64,000 nt of DNA from Thiomicrorhabdus lithotrophica (GTDB lineage: Bacteria > Pseudomonadota > Gammaproteobacteria > Thiomicrospirales > Thiomicrospiraceae): positions 744,001 to 808,000 of the forward strand of contig NZ_CP102381.1 in the NCBI RefSeq assembly GCF_029201445.1, written 5' to 3'. This document shows, in pieces, positions 27,996 through 34,690 of the stretch. How positions within the stretch are numbered: position 1 is the stretch's first letter; each line of letters opens with the position of its first letter. The translations under genes were made by a program, and so were the position numbers. The notes beneath the pieces are model-generated. The model saw only the letters and a list, made by a program, of their open reading frames with translations, was not told where the DNA came from and searched no databases.

Positions 27996-28025
27996 GTGAC
28001 AAAATATGGGCGTTTTCAATTTTAG
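27996..28025 (+). CDS. Possible 9-codon leader ORF coupled to rnr
   Basis: GTG start with a well-spaced Shine-Dalgarno GGAG eight bases upstream encodes MTKYGRFQF. Its stop TAG is directly adjacent to the rnr ATG at 28026, which lacks a ribosome binding site of its own. Ribosomes finishing here could restart on rnr. This is seen only from spacing and is too short for composition tests. Confidence 0.35.
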   Translation: MTKYGRFQF

Positions 28026-30368
28026 ATGGTATTCGTGAGTAAAGAAAGTACATCGGGTCAGCAGGATCCACATGCACAGCGTGAAGCTGATAAGTATGAA
28101 AACCCAATCCCTAGTCGTGAGTTTATTTTAGAAGCATTAGAAGAAGCTCAGAAGCCTTTAAGGCTCTATCAAGTGGCTAAAATTGTCGACGTAGATGAAG
28201 ACGATGAAGAACGTTTTGAAGCATTGTCTCGCCGAATGAAAGCAATGGTGCGTGACGGTCAATTAATCCGTAATCGTCGAGGCGCATTTGGTTTGTTAAA
28301 GAAGATGGATCTTATCAAGGGACGTGTTTTAGGGCATCCTGATGGATATGGTTTTTTAGTGCCTGATGAGGGTGGTAAAGACTTGTTTCTTTCTGAAAAA
28401 GAGATGCATAAAGTGTTACATGGCGATATTGTTATCGCTTCTGTCATTGGTGAAGATCGTCGTGGCCGTCAAGAGGGTGCGATTGTTGAAGTTACTGAGC
28501 ATAATACAACTCAAGTATTAGGTCGCTTGAACCATGAAGATGGTTTGTCATGGGTTCGTCCTAACAATAATCGTCTTACCCAAGACATTTTTATCCCTAA
28601 AGATGGTTTGTTAGAAGCAAAAGAAGAGCAAGTTGTTCTTGTTGAGGTTCTTCATCAGCCTACAGCGCGTTCAGGGCCAATTGGTAAAATCGTCGATGTG
28701 GTTGGTGATTACATGTCCGCTGGTATGGAAATCGAATCAGCTATCCACGCTTACGGTATTCCAAATTCATGGAATGAAGAGTTGGAAGCTGAATTAGCAA
28801 AAATTCCTGATGAAGTGATTGAGTCAGACCTGAAAGATCGTAAGGATTTACGTGGGCTTCAGTTGGTAACGATTGATGGTTCAGATACTAAAGACTTTGA
28901 CGATGCGGTGTTTGCTAAACGACGTAAGAATGGTTGGCGTTTAGTTGTGGCTATTGCTGATGTCTCTCATTATGTTAAACCTGGAACAGAGCTAGATAAA
29001 GAAGCTTTCAAACGCGGTAATTCTGTTTACTTCCCTCAGCGTGTTGTACCAATGCTACCTTCTAAGTTATCAGATGGTCTTTGCTCTTTAAATCCGCACG
29101 TTGATCGTTTGTGTATGGTGGCTGATTTAACGATTACCGAAGATGGTAAATTAGAAAAGAGTCAGTTCTATCAAGCCGTAATGAACTCCAAAGCGCGTTT
29201 GACCTATACTCAGGTTCACGAGATGTTGACAGATAACAAGTCTAAATACCGTGAAGAGTTTGCAGATCAACTATCAAATGTAGAAGAGCTTTATAACTTA
29301 TATAAAGTGTTAAAAGTCGCTCGTGCAGAGCGTGGTGCTTTAGAGTTTGAAACCACTGAAACACGTATGGTGTTTGATGAGAACCGTAAGATTCAAGAAA
29401 TTGTACCAGTTTACCGTAATGACGCTCATAAGTTGATTGAAGAGTGTATGTTAATGGCTAACGTTGCAACAGCACGTTATCTAAAATGGCATAAGATGCC
29501 AATATTGTATCGAGTTCATGAAAAGCCTCTAGAAGAGCGTTTGAAGAACTTAAGAACCTTCTTAGGTGACTTTGGATTAACGCTTGAAGGTGGTGATGAG
29601 CCTACGGCTCATGATTACGCTAAAGTATCTGAACAAGTTGCTGGCGAACCACATGAACACTTAGTGCAGACTGTATTATTGAGAAGTATGAATCAAGCTG
29701 TGTATCAGCCTGAAAATAAAGGTCATTTTGGTTTGAATTATGAGCATTATGCTCACTTTACCTCTCCGATTCGTCGTTACCCTGATTTGCTTATTCACCG
29801 TGCGCTTCGTCATGTATGGACTAAAAAGGGTGTTGAGAACTTTGACTACAATGAATCTGATATGGTTGATTTGGGTCAGCACTGTTCTGATACCGAAAGA
29901 CGTGCAGATGAAGCGACACGTGACTCAGTAACTTTCTTGAAATGTGAATTCCTATCTCACCGCATTGGTGAAGAGTATGAAGCTGTGGTTTCAGCCGCAA
30001 CAAACTTTGGTTTGTTTGTTGAATTACAACCATTGTTTGTTGAAGGTTTAGTGCACATTACTGAGCTGGGTGAAGATTACTTCCATTATGATAATGCTCG
30101 TCACTGCTTGAAAGGTGAGCGTACTGGCAAGGTTTATCGATTAGGTGACAGAATTAAAGTGCAAGTTGCGCAAGTAAACTTGGATGATCGTAAGGTAGAT
30201 TTACGTTTCATTGAAAGCTTAACCGAGCATGCTGAGCCTGAAGCAACGGGTTCTGATATTGAGGAATCTTCTACTGATGAACAGTCTTCAGATGAAGCTA
30301 AACCAGCACGTAAAAAACGTTATTATCGTAAAAAGAAGCGTTCAAGCTCAAAGCCTAAGGCCGATTAA
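28026..30368 (+). CDS. rnr: Ribonuclease R
   Basis: RNase R is a processive 3'-5' exoribonuclease able to degrade structured RNA. The 780-residue protein has an N-terminal winged-helix segment (about 25-95) and cold-shock domains (about 95-235). The RNB catalytic domain follows (about 265-600), with TIDGSDTKDFDDAVFAK carrying the catalytic aspartates. Near its end it has HYAHFTSPIRRYPDLLIHRAL. An S1 domain (about 645-730) precedes a highly basic tail (KPARKKRYYRKKKRSSSKPK). It overlaps rlmB by one base (TAATG), the conserved rnr-rlmB operon. A GTG at 28035 is an alternative start. Confidence 0.97.
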   Translation: MVFVSKESTSGQQDPHAQREADKYENPIPSREFILEALEEAQKPLRLYQVAKIVDVDEDDEERFEALSRRMKAMVRDGQLIRNRRGAFGLLKKMDLIKGRVLGHPDGYGFLVPDEGGKDLFLSEKEMHKVLHGDIVIASVIGEDRRGRQEGAIVEVTEHNTTQVLGRLNHEDGLSWVRPNNNRLTQDIFIPKDGLLEAKEEQVVLVEVLHQPTARSGPIGKIVDVVGDYMSAGMEIESAIHAYGIPNSWNEELEAELAKIPDEVIESDLKDRKDLRGLQLVTIDGSDTKDFDDAVFAKRRKNGWRLVVAIADVSHYVKPGTELDKEAFKRGNSVYFPQRVVPMLPSKLSDGLCSLNPHVDRLCMVADLTITEDGKLEKSQFYQAVMNSKARLTYTQVHEMLTDNKSKYREEFADQLSNVEELYNLYKVLKVARAERGALEFETTETRMVFDENRKIQEIVPVYRNDAHKLIEECMLMANVATARYLKWHKMPILYRVHEKPLEERLKNLRTFLGDFGLTLEGGDEPTAHDYAKVSEQVAGEPHEHLVQTVLLRSMNQAVYQPENKGHFGLNYEHYAHFTSPIRRYPDLLIHRALRHVWTKKGVENFDYNESDMVDLGQHCSDTERRADEATRDSVTFLKCEFLSHRIGEEYEAVVSAATNFGLFVELQPLFVEGLVHITELGEDYFHYDNARHCLKGERTGKVYRLGDRIKVQVAQVNLDDRKVDLRFIESLTEHAEPEATGSDIEESSTDEQSSDEAKPARKKRYYRKKKRSSSKPKAD

Positions 30369-31111
30369 TGAAACAGGAAGTTATTTATGGTTTACATGCA
30401 GTAGAGAAGTTTATTAAACAATCTCCACAGTCGGTTTATACCATTAGCTTTCTTAAGGGGCGATTAAATAATCGTCAGCAAGCTTTACATAATCAAGCTA
30501 AATCCTTAGGGTTAAATTTAGAGTTAGTGACTAAGTTAGCTTTCAATAAAATTGATGGGAATCATCAAGGTGTGATGGCAATGGTTGCAAAGCAAGCTGA
30601 TTTAACTGAGTCCGATCTCAAAAAATTGGTTGAAGAAACCACTAATCCATTATTTATCTTTTTAGACGAAGTCCAAGATCCGCATAACTTGGGTGCGATT
30701 TTGCGAACTGCTGATGCGGTTGGTGTGAATGCTGTTATTATTCCAAAGCATAATTCGGTAGGTATGAATCCAACTGTGCGTAAAGTCGCTTCTGGAGCGG
30801 CTGACAACGTTAAACTGATTGTCGTGTCTAACCTAGTTAGAACTATGAAGGATATGCAGCAAGCGGGTATGTGGATGATTGGATTGGCTGGCGAGACAGA
30901 TCAGACTATTTATGATCATGACCTTACCGGTTCTATTGGGATTGTGATGGGAACAGAAGGAAGTGGTTTACGTCGTTTGACTAAAGAAGCTTGTGACCAC
31001 CTTGCAGCCATACCTATGGTAGGCGTTGTAGAAAGTTTAAATGTTTCTGTCGCAACGGGTGTAACCGTTTATGAAGCTTTTAGACAGCGTAAAATCAAAG
31101 TGACTAGCTAG
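30368..31111 (+). CDS. rlmB: 23S rRNA (guanosine-2'-O-)-methyltransferase RlmB
   Basis: A SPOUT-family enzyme that methylates G2251 of 23S rRNA. The 247-residue protein has an N-terminal L30e-like RNA-binding domain (about 1-75). The knotted methyltransferase domain shows FLDEVQDPHNLGAILRTADAVGV (about residues 95-117), GTEGSGLRRL (about 195-204) and ESLNVSVATGVTVYEAFRQR near the end. The start codon shares its A with the rnr stop codon, implying coupled translation. Confidence 0.97.
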   Translation: MKQEVIYGLHAVEKFIKQSPQSVYTISFLKGRLNNRQQALHNQAKSLGLNLELVTKLAFNKIDGNHQGVMAMVAKQADLTESDLKKLVEETTNPLFIFLDEVQDPHNLGAILRTADAVGVNAVIIPKHNSVGMNPTVRKVASGAADNVKLIVVSNLVRTMKDMQQAGMWMIGLAGETDQTIYDHDLTGSIGIVMGTEGSGLRRLTKEACDHLAAIPMVGVVESLNVSVATGVTVYEAFRQRKIKVTS

Positions 31112-31177
31112 TGTCATTCTAAATAGAGATACCATATAGTTTACCCATATTCTTCTAAGAAATTCTAATTTAAAATC

Positions 31178-31199
31178 AACCTACCAGGCCTGGTAGGTT
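31178..31199. repeat. Iterated palindrome, extended to 22 bp (copy 5)
   Basis: The ACCAGGCCTGGT core (31183-31194) sits in a perfect 22-bp palindrome with arms AACCTACCAGG/CCTGGTAGGTT between the convergent rlmB and kinase-Rieske genes, where no classical terminator is visible. It could fold as a hairpin at both transcripts' 3' ends. Confidence 0.92.
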
Positions 31200-31242
31200 T
31201 ATATATCATTCATTACCTCTAATATTTATAGCCTAGTACTGA

Positions 31243-32448
31243 TTAAGCTAAAAATATATCACCTGAGTCATCAATTTTAACCGGCACGCTTTGTAGAGAT
31301 TCATCCCAGCATGGTCCATCAATACATAACCCATCTTCTATGTTGAAATAAGCATCATGTACTGAGCATTTCATGGTTTTTTCGAATGGGTTTACATCAA
31401 TTTTATAAGCTTCATCTAGCGGAACATCTTGATGTGGGCAGTTGTTAACATAACAACGTACACTGTCTTCATATTTGATTAATACTAAGGACTGACCAGA
31501 GTCACTGTTAACGACCATGGTTTTAGCATTACTAAGTTGTTTAATATTCGTTAATGGCTTGCTGTTTTCAGATGTTGTTAATAAATTATCTAAGCCAGAT
31601 TGTCTACATTTTTTTGCGGCTAATTCACTAGCAAAAATAACGGCATCTCTCAGTGTGTTTTTTTCAATTAAAGAGTGAATAAGTGCTGCATTGAACGTGT
31701 CCCCAGCACCTAGGGTATCTATTGCAGAATTAACTACTTCGGCTTCGATATGTTCTATAGAACCATTGATAGGTTTTAACCAAGCGCCATCAGTACCCCA
31801 TGTGCAGACTATATTAACACTTGGTAGCTCTAGACTTTCCAAAAGAGCCTGTCCATTTTTAAACCCTTTTGCTTTAGCGTAATGGTGAGAAAATATAAGT
31901 AAATTAACACTTGAAAAAAGAGCTTCAATACCCTCACGCGGTTTCTCAACTTCAAGAGAAATAGGCTGATAAGTTAGGAAAGTCTTTGCAATATTTAACA
32001 TTCCAGGTAGTTGCGATGTATTGCGTCCTTCAAAATGTAACCAATCATATTCTTCGATTTCAATTTTGGCAAAAAAATCAAAGCTTATTTCAGGAAGGTC
32101 GCGGTAATGGACAATCGTACGATGACCATTTTGAGCATTTAATGTTACAAAAGAGGTGGGTGTGCGTCCTTTAATAAATTTTTGGGTGTGTTCAGTAGAA
32201 ATATTTCTAGCTTTTAAGCCTGAAATAAGCTGTTTTGCTTCACTGTCTGCTGCAAGAGTAGTGCAGATATCGGTGGAGTGTCCAAGCTGGTTCAGTACAT
32301 ATAATGTATTGTTAACATTTCCACCCGTTTCAATTTGCTTATTTTGAGCACGTAGTTCTTCATCTTCTTTAGGGTGATGATCAACCGTTAAAATAATGTC
32401 GAGAACAGCATTTCCAATTCCTAAAATCTTTGACATACCCATTTCCAT
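31243..32448 (-). CDS. PfkB-family sugar kinase fused to a Rieske [2Fe-2S] domain
   Basis: A 401-residue protein with two parts. Residues 5-290 are a ribokinase/PfkB-type carbohydrate kinase, with the N-terminal ETGGNVNNTLYVLNQLG motif (about 40-56) and the anion-hole/catalytic motif DTLGAGDTFNAAL at 244-256 (D250 as base). This resembles the ketohexokinase branch. Residues 305-401 are a Rieske-type ferredoxin domain: C337-P-H339 and C361-S-V-H364 supply the 2Fe-2S ligands. Cytoplasmic, since no signal peptide is present. Three in-frame ATGs (32448, 32442, 32436) are possible; 32436 has the best spaced upstream purines. I know of no characterised protein with this fusion, so the pathway is open. 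Confidence 0.85.
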   Translation of the reverse strand: MEMGMSKILGIGNAVLDIILTVDHHPKEDEELRAQNKQIETGGNVNNTLYVLNQLGHSTDICTTLAADSEAKQLISGLKARNISTEHTQKFIKGRTPTSFVTLNAQNGHRTIVHYRDLPEISFDFFAKIEIEEYDWLHFEGRNTSQLPGMLNIAKTFLTYQPISLEVEKPREGIEALFSSVNLLIFSHHYAKAKGFKNGQALLESLELPSVNIVCTWGTDGAWLKPINGSIEHIEAEVVNSAIDTLGAGDTFNAALIHSLIEKNTLRDAVIFASELAAKKCRQSGLDNLLTTSENSKPLTNIKQLSNAKTMVVNSDSGQSLVLIKYEDSVRCYVNNCPHQDVPLDEAYKIDVNPFEKTMKCSVHDAYFNIEDGLCIDGPCWDESLQSVPVKIDDSGDIFLA

Positions 32449-33006
32449 AAATAAATTAAATTGAAGTAACGCAGTAAACTTGAATGTAAACGGCTTTGAA
32501 ATTTTGCTGGAAATTCTAACATACGTTTAAAAACCCTGCTTTGACTTGTGTTTTTAAAATTAAAAGTGAATAAATCAAAAAAAAAGCTTGACACGGTATT
32601 AGTGTCAGTTAAATTTTATTGTCTATAATATTTGTTAACAGTGTTGTTTAACGTATTGTTTTTTAAGTTATATAGGTAAACTTTATGAGGCAATATTATA
32701 CAGTGTTTATTTATTGATTCTTTTCCACAAAAGCTGTGGATAACTTTGTGCGTAAAGTTTATAAAAGTAGCTTAAGTACTTTATATTAGCCATGAAATAT
32801 TAAGTTGCTTAAATTTTAAGCAGCTTGTAAAACTCGCGAATCAAGTAGGATTTTATAAGGTCATAAAGACAATATAAGTAAATTACTATCAACTAAAGAT
32901 GACAAAATAAATAAAACCGATACAATCACTAAATAAAAACAAAAAATTAGAAAAAATAGAGTTAGGTCATTAGTGATCTATTCAAAATTAAATTCATTGG
33001 GCTATT
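32449..33006. other. 558-bp divergent regulatory region before fnr
   Basis: No gene seen. It contains three inverted repeats: TGACAC-N7-GTGTCA (32589-32607), TCCACA-N5-TGTGGA (32724-32740) and TGCTTAAA-t-TTTAAGCA (32806-32822). The middle one contains a perfect DnaA-box-like TTATCCACA on the minus strand (32743-32735). A TTGACA and a TATAAT are present near 32588 and 32624, but 30 bp apart, so they are not a normal promoter pair. No FNR half-sites in proper array were found here. Confidence 0.5.
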
Positions 33007-33750
33007 ATGAATGAAGTGAAATCTGCATTTAATGCAAGTTGTTTAAACTGTGGACTCCAGAAGATATGTTTTCCAACAGGTCTGCTTAAGGCTGATATTG
33101 ATCGTTTGGATGATATCGTTGAACGCAAATCCCCTCTTAAAAAGAACCAGCATTTATATGAAACAGGACAAAAATTTAATGCAATTTTTGCTATTCGTGC
33201 TGGTGCCGTAAAGCTCTACTCTTACTCTGATTCTGGAGAAGAGATTGTTCATGGTTTTTACTTACCTGGAGACGTGGTTGGGTTTGATGGGTTGATTGAA
33301 AATACCTATCTGTATAATGCGGTTGCCTTAGATAGCACTAGTGTTTGTACTTTACCCTATGATCAGTTGAGTGATTTATCACTTAAAATTCCTAATCTAA
33401 ACAAGCAAATAATGTCGGTTATGAGTAAAAAGTTACAGGATGGCCAGCTTCATTCTGAACTCCTTATAAAGCGTAATGCAGATCAGCGGGTTGCACAGTT
33501 CATTTGGAATATGGCTGAACGCTACAAAAACCGTGGTTATGCATACGATGAGTTTCGTTTGAGTATTCTGCATCGTGACGTTGCATTGTATTTAGGGTTA
33601 ACGCCTGAAACGGTATCTCGAATACTTGCTAAGTTTAATAGTGATGGAATTGTCAGTTGGAAGAAAAAAGAAGTTATTATTTATAGCGAAAACAAATTGA
33701 AGGCTGTTGCAGGTATTAGTAACGGTGAAGTTTGTAAGGAAGTTGGATAA
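33007..33750 (+). CDS. fnr: FNR-type oxygen-sensing transcriptional regulator
   Basis: A CRP/FNR-family regulator that in E. coli holds an oxygen-labile [4Fe-4S] cluster and activates anaerobic genes. The 247-residue protein keeps all four ligands: C12, C15, C21 and C114. The C21-C114 distance equals that between C29 and C122 of E. coli Fnr. The effector domain shows IFAIRAGAVKLYSYSDSGEE and FYLPGDVVGFDGL. The helix-turn-helix DVALYLGLTPETVSRILAKF has the E..SR recognition residues for TTGAT half-sites. A perfect site of that kind lies just after the gene. Orthologues are called anr or etrA in some genera. Confidence 0.95.
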   Translation: MNEVKSAFNASCLNCGLQKICFPTGLLKADIDRLDDIVERKSPLKKNQHLYETGQKFNAIFAIRAGAVKLYSYSDSGEEIVHGFYLPGDVVGFDGLIENTYLYNAVALDSTSVCTLPYDQLSDLSLKIPNLNKQIMSVMSKKLQDGQLHSELLIKRNADQRVAQFIWNMAERYKNRGYAYDEFRLSILHRDVALYLGLTPETVSRILAKFNSDGIVSWKKKEVIIYSENKLKAVAGISNGEVCKEVG

Positions 33751-33783
33751 AATCCTAATGGTTGTGTGGTTTTATCTTGTTAA

Positions 33784-33825
33784 TTGATTTAAATCAATAA
33801 GAGTATTTTACAGCTATGCTTTAAT
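33784..33825 (+). promoter_or_regulatory. Class II FNR-activated promoter downstream of fnr
   Basis: TTGAT-N4-ATCAA at 33784-33797 is a perfect FNR box. Its centre lies 41.5 bp before a predicted start at A33832. The -10 TTTAAT at 33820-33825 (five of six matches to TATAAT) is exactly where class II FNR promoters need it. There is no -35 consensus, as expected for activator-dependent promoters. Confidence 0.75.
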
Positions 33826-33831
33826 TGGCAC

Positions 33832-33909
33832 ATGCAAAACGTTTTTAATTGAATTTACGTTTTTCATAATGTAGCCCGCTTACCCGGCTTTATGGCCGGG
33901 GTCTTTTTA
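33832..33909 (+). ncRNA. Predicted FNR-dependent small RNA (about 77 nt)
   Basis: Bounded by the class II FNR promoter and a rho-independent terminator, with no ORF of note between (the in-frame start at 33832 gives only MQNVFN). The 5' part has a possible weak stem AAAACG/CGTTTT (33837-33842 with 33868-33873 region), then a single-stranded U- and A-rich stretch and the terminator hairpin, the typical plan of Hfq-binding sRNAs. By analogy with FNR-controlled sRNAs such as FnrS of enterics, it could repress aerobic functions. No sequence homology to those is claimed. Confidence 0.5.
33882..33909 (+). terminator. Terminator of the predicted sRNA (and of fnr)
   Basis: CCCGGC (33883-33888) pairs with GCCGGG (33895-33900) around TTTATG, followed by GTCTTTTTA. 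It stops both fnr read-through and the short transcript. Confidence 0.85.
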
Positions 33910-34066
33910 TAAAAAAGATTCTTATTTTTACTAGTTTTTTCTCAAAAATCTTTCAAATATCATATAAAACTCAAAAATATGTTAAATCCATTCTTTATTG
34001 ACTAGAGTTTTTTATATAATCTATGTATATTAGTTATCAACATTTTCAAATTTCAGGAAGAATATA

Positions 34067-34603
34067 ATGTCTATCAAAAACATTTCACAGTTATTTTTAG
34101 TTGGTTTTTTAGGTTTCGCATTAGTTGGTTGTAGTTCTACACCTAAAACTGATGGTATGGATGGTAAAGATGCCGCTTCTAGTCAGGTTGATGCTGATAT
34201 TGAAGCTGCAAAACGTGCAGCAGCAGAACGTGCAGCAGCAGACTTAGCAGCTAAAAAAGCTGAAATTAAGGCTATAATTGATGGTAATGTTGTTCATTTC
34301 GATTTTGATATGTCTGATATTCCTCCAAGTGATTATGAATTAATTAAAGCCCACGCTGATTACATGTCTCTTGAGTCTGATCTAAAAATTACTGTTAGTG
34401 GTTATGCTGATGAAAGAGGAACTCGTGAATATAACTTAGCACTTGGTGAGCGTCGTGCTCAAGCAGTAAAAAATGCTTTGATTGCTGAGGGTGTTAGTCC
34501 AAGTCGTATTAGCGTTATAAGTTTTGGTGAAGATAATCCAGTTGACGAAGGTCACTCTGAAGCTGCATGGTCTAAAAACCGTCGTGCAGAATTTTCTTAC
34601 TAA
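34067..34603 (+). CDS. pal: Peptidoglycan-associated lipoprotein (Pal/OmpA family)
   Basis: An outer-membrane lipoprotein of 178 residues. Signal peptide with lipobox LVGC; the lipidated Cys is about residue 22. An Ala/Lys-rich linker (40-70) follows, then an OmpA-like domain (about 72-178) with VHFDFDMSDIPPSDY, VSGYADERGTREYNLALGERRA and KNRRAEF. These match Pal, which links outer membrane and peptidoglycan with the Tol system. The usual tolB neighbour is absent, so this is a lone copy and could be a Pal-like paralogue. It follows a good AGGAAGA ribosome binding site and has its own terminator. Confidence 0.85.
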   Translation: MSIKNISQLFLVGFLGFALVGCSSTPKTDGMDGKDAASSQVDADIEAAKRAAAERAAADLAAKKAEIKAIIDGNVVHFDFDMSDIPPSDYELIKAHADYMSLESDLKITVSGYADERGTREYNLALGERRAQAVKNALIAEGVSPSRISVISFGEDNPVDEGHSEAAWSKNRRAEFSY

Positions 34604-34631
34604 TTTAATTATTTAGTTTTACCCTTTTAAT

Positions 34632-34666
34632 AAAAGCCTTTCTGCTTATGGCAGGAAGGCTTTTTT
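34632..34666 (+). terminator. Rho-independent terminator after pal
   Basis: A 12-14 bp stem, AAGCCTTTCTGC with GCAGGAAGGCTT (one wobble), loop TTATG, followed by six Ts. Confidence 0.9.
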
Positions 34667-34690
34667 GTTTTTAACCTATTAGAGTTAAAT

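Noticed and set aside
32588-32629. TTGACA and TATAAT upstream of fnr as a promoter
   Set aside because: The two hexamers are 30 bp apart, well outside the 16-18 bp range.
32735-32743. DnaA-box-like sequence as a replication origin
   Set aside because: A single box without a cluster, an AT-rich unwinding element or dnaA/dnaN neighbours; it also forms one arm of a small hairpin.
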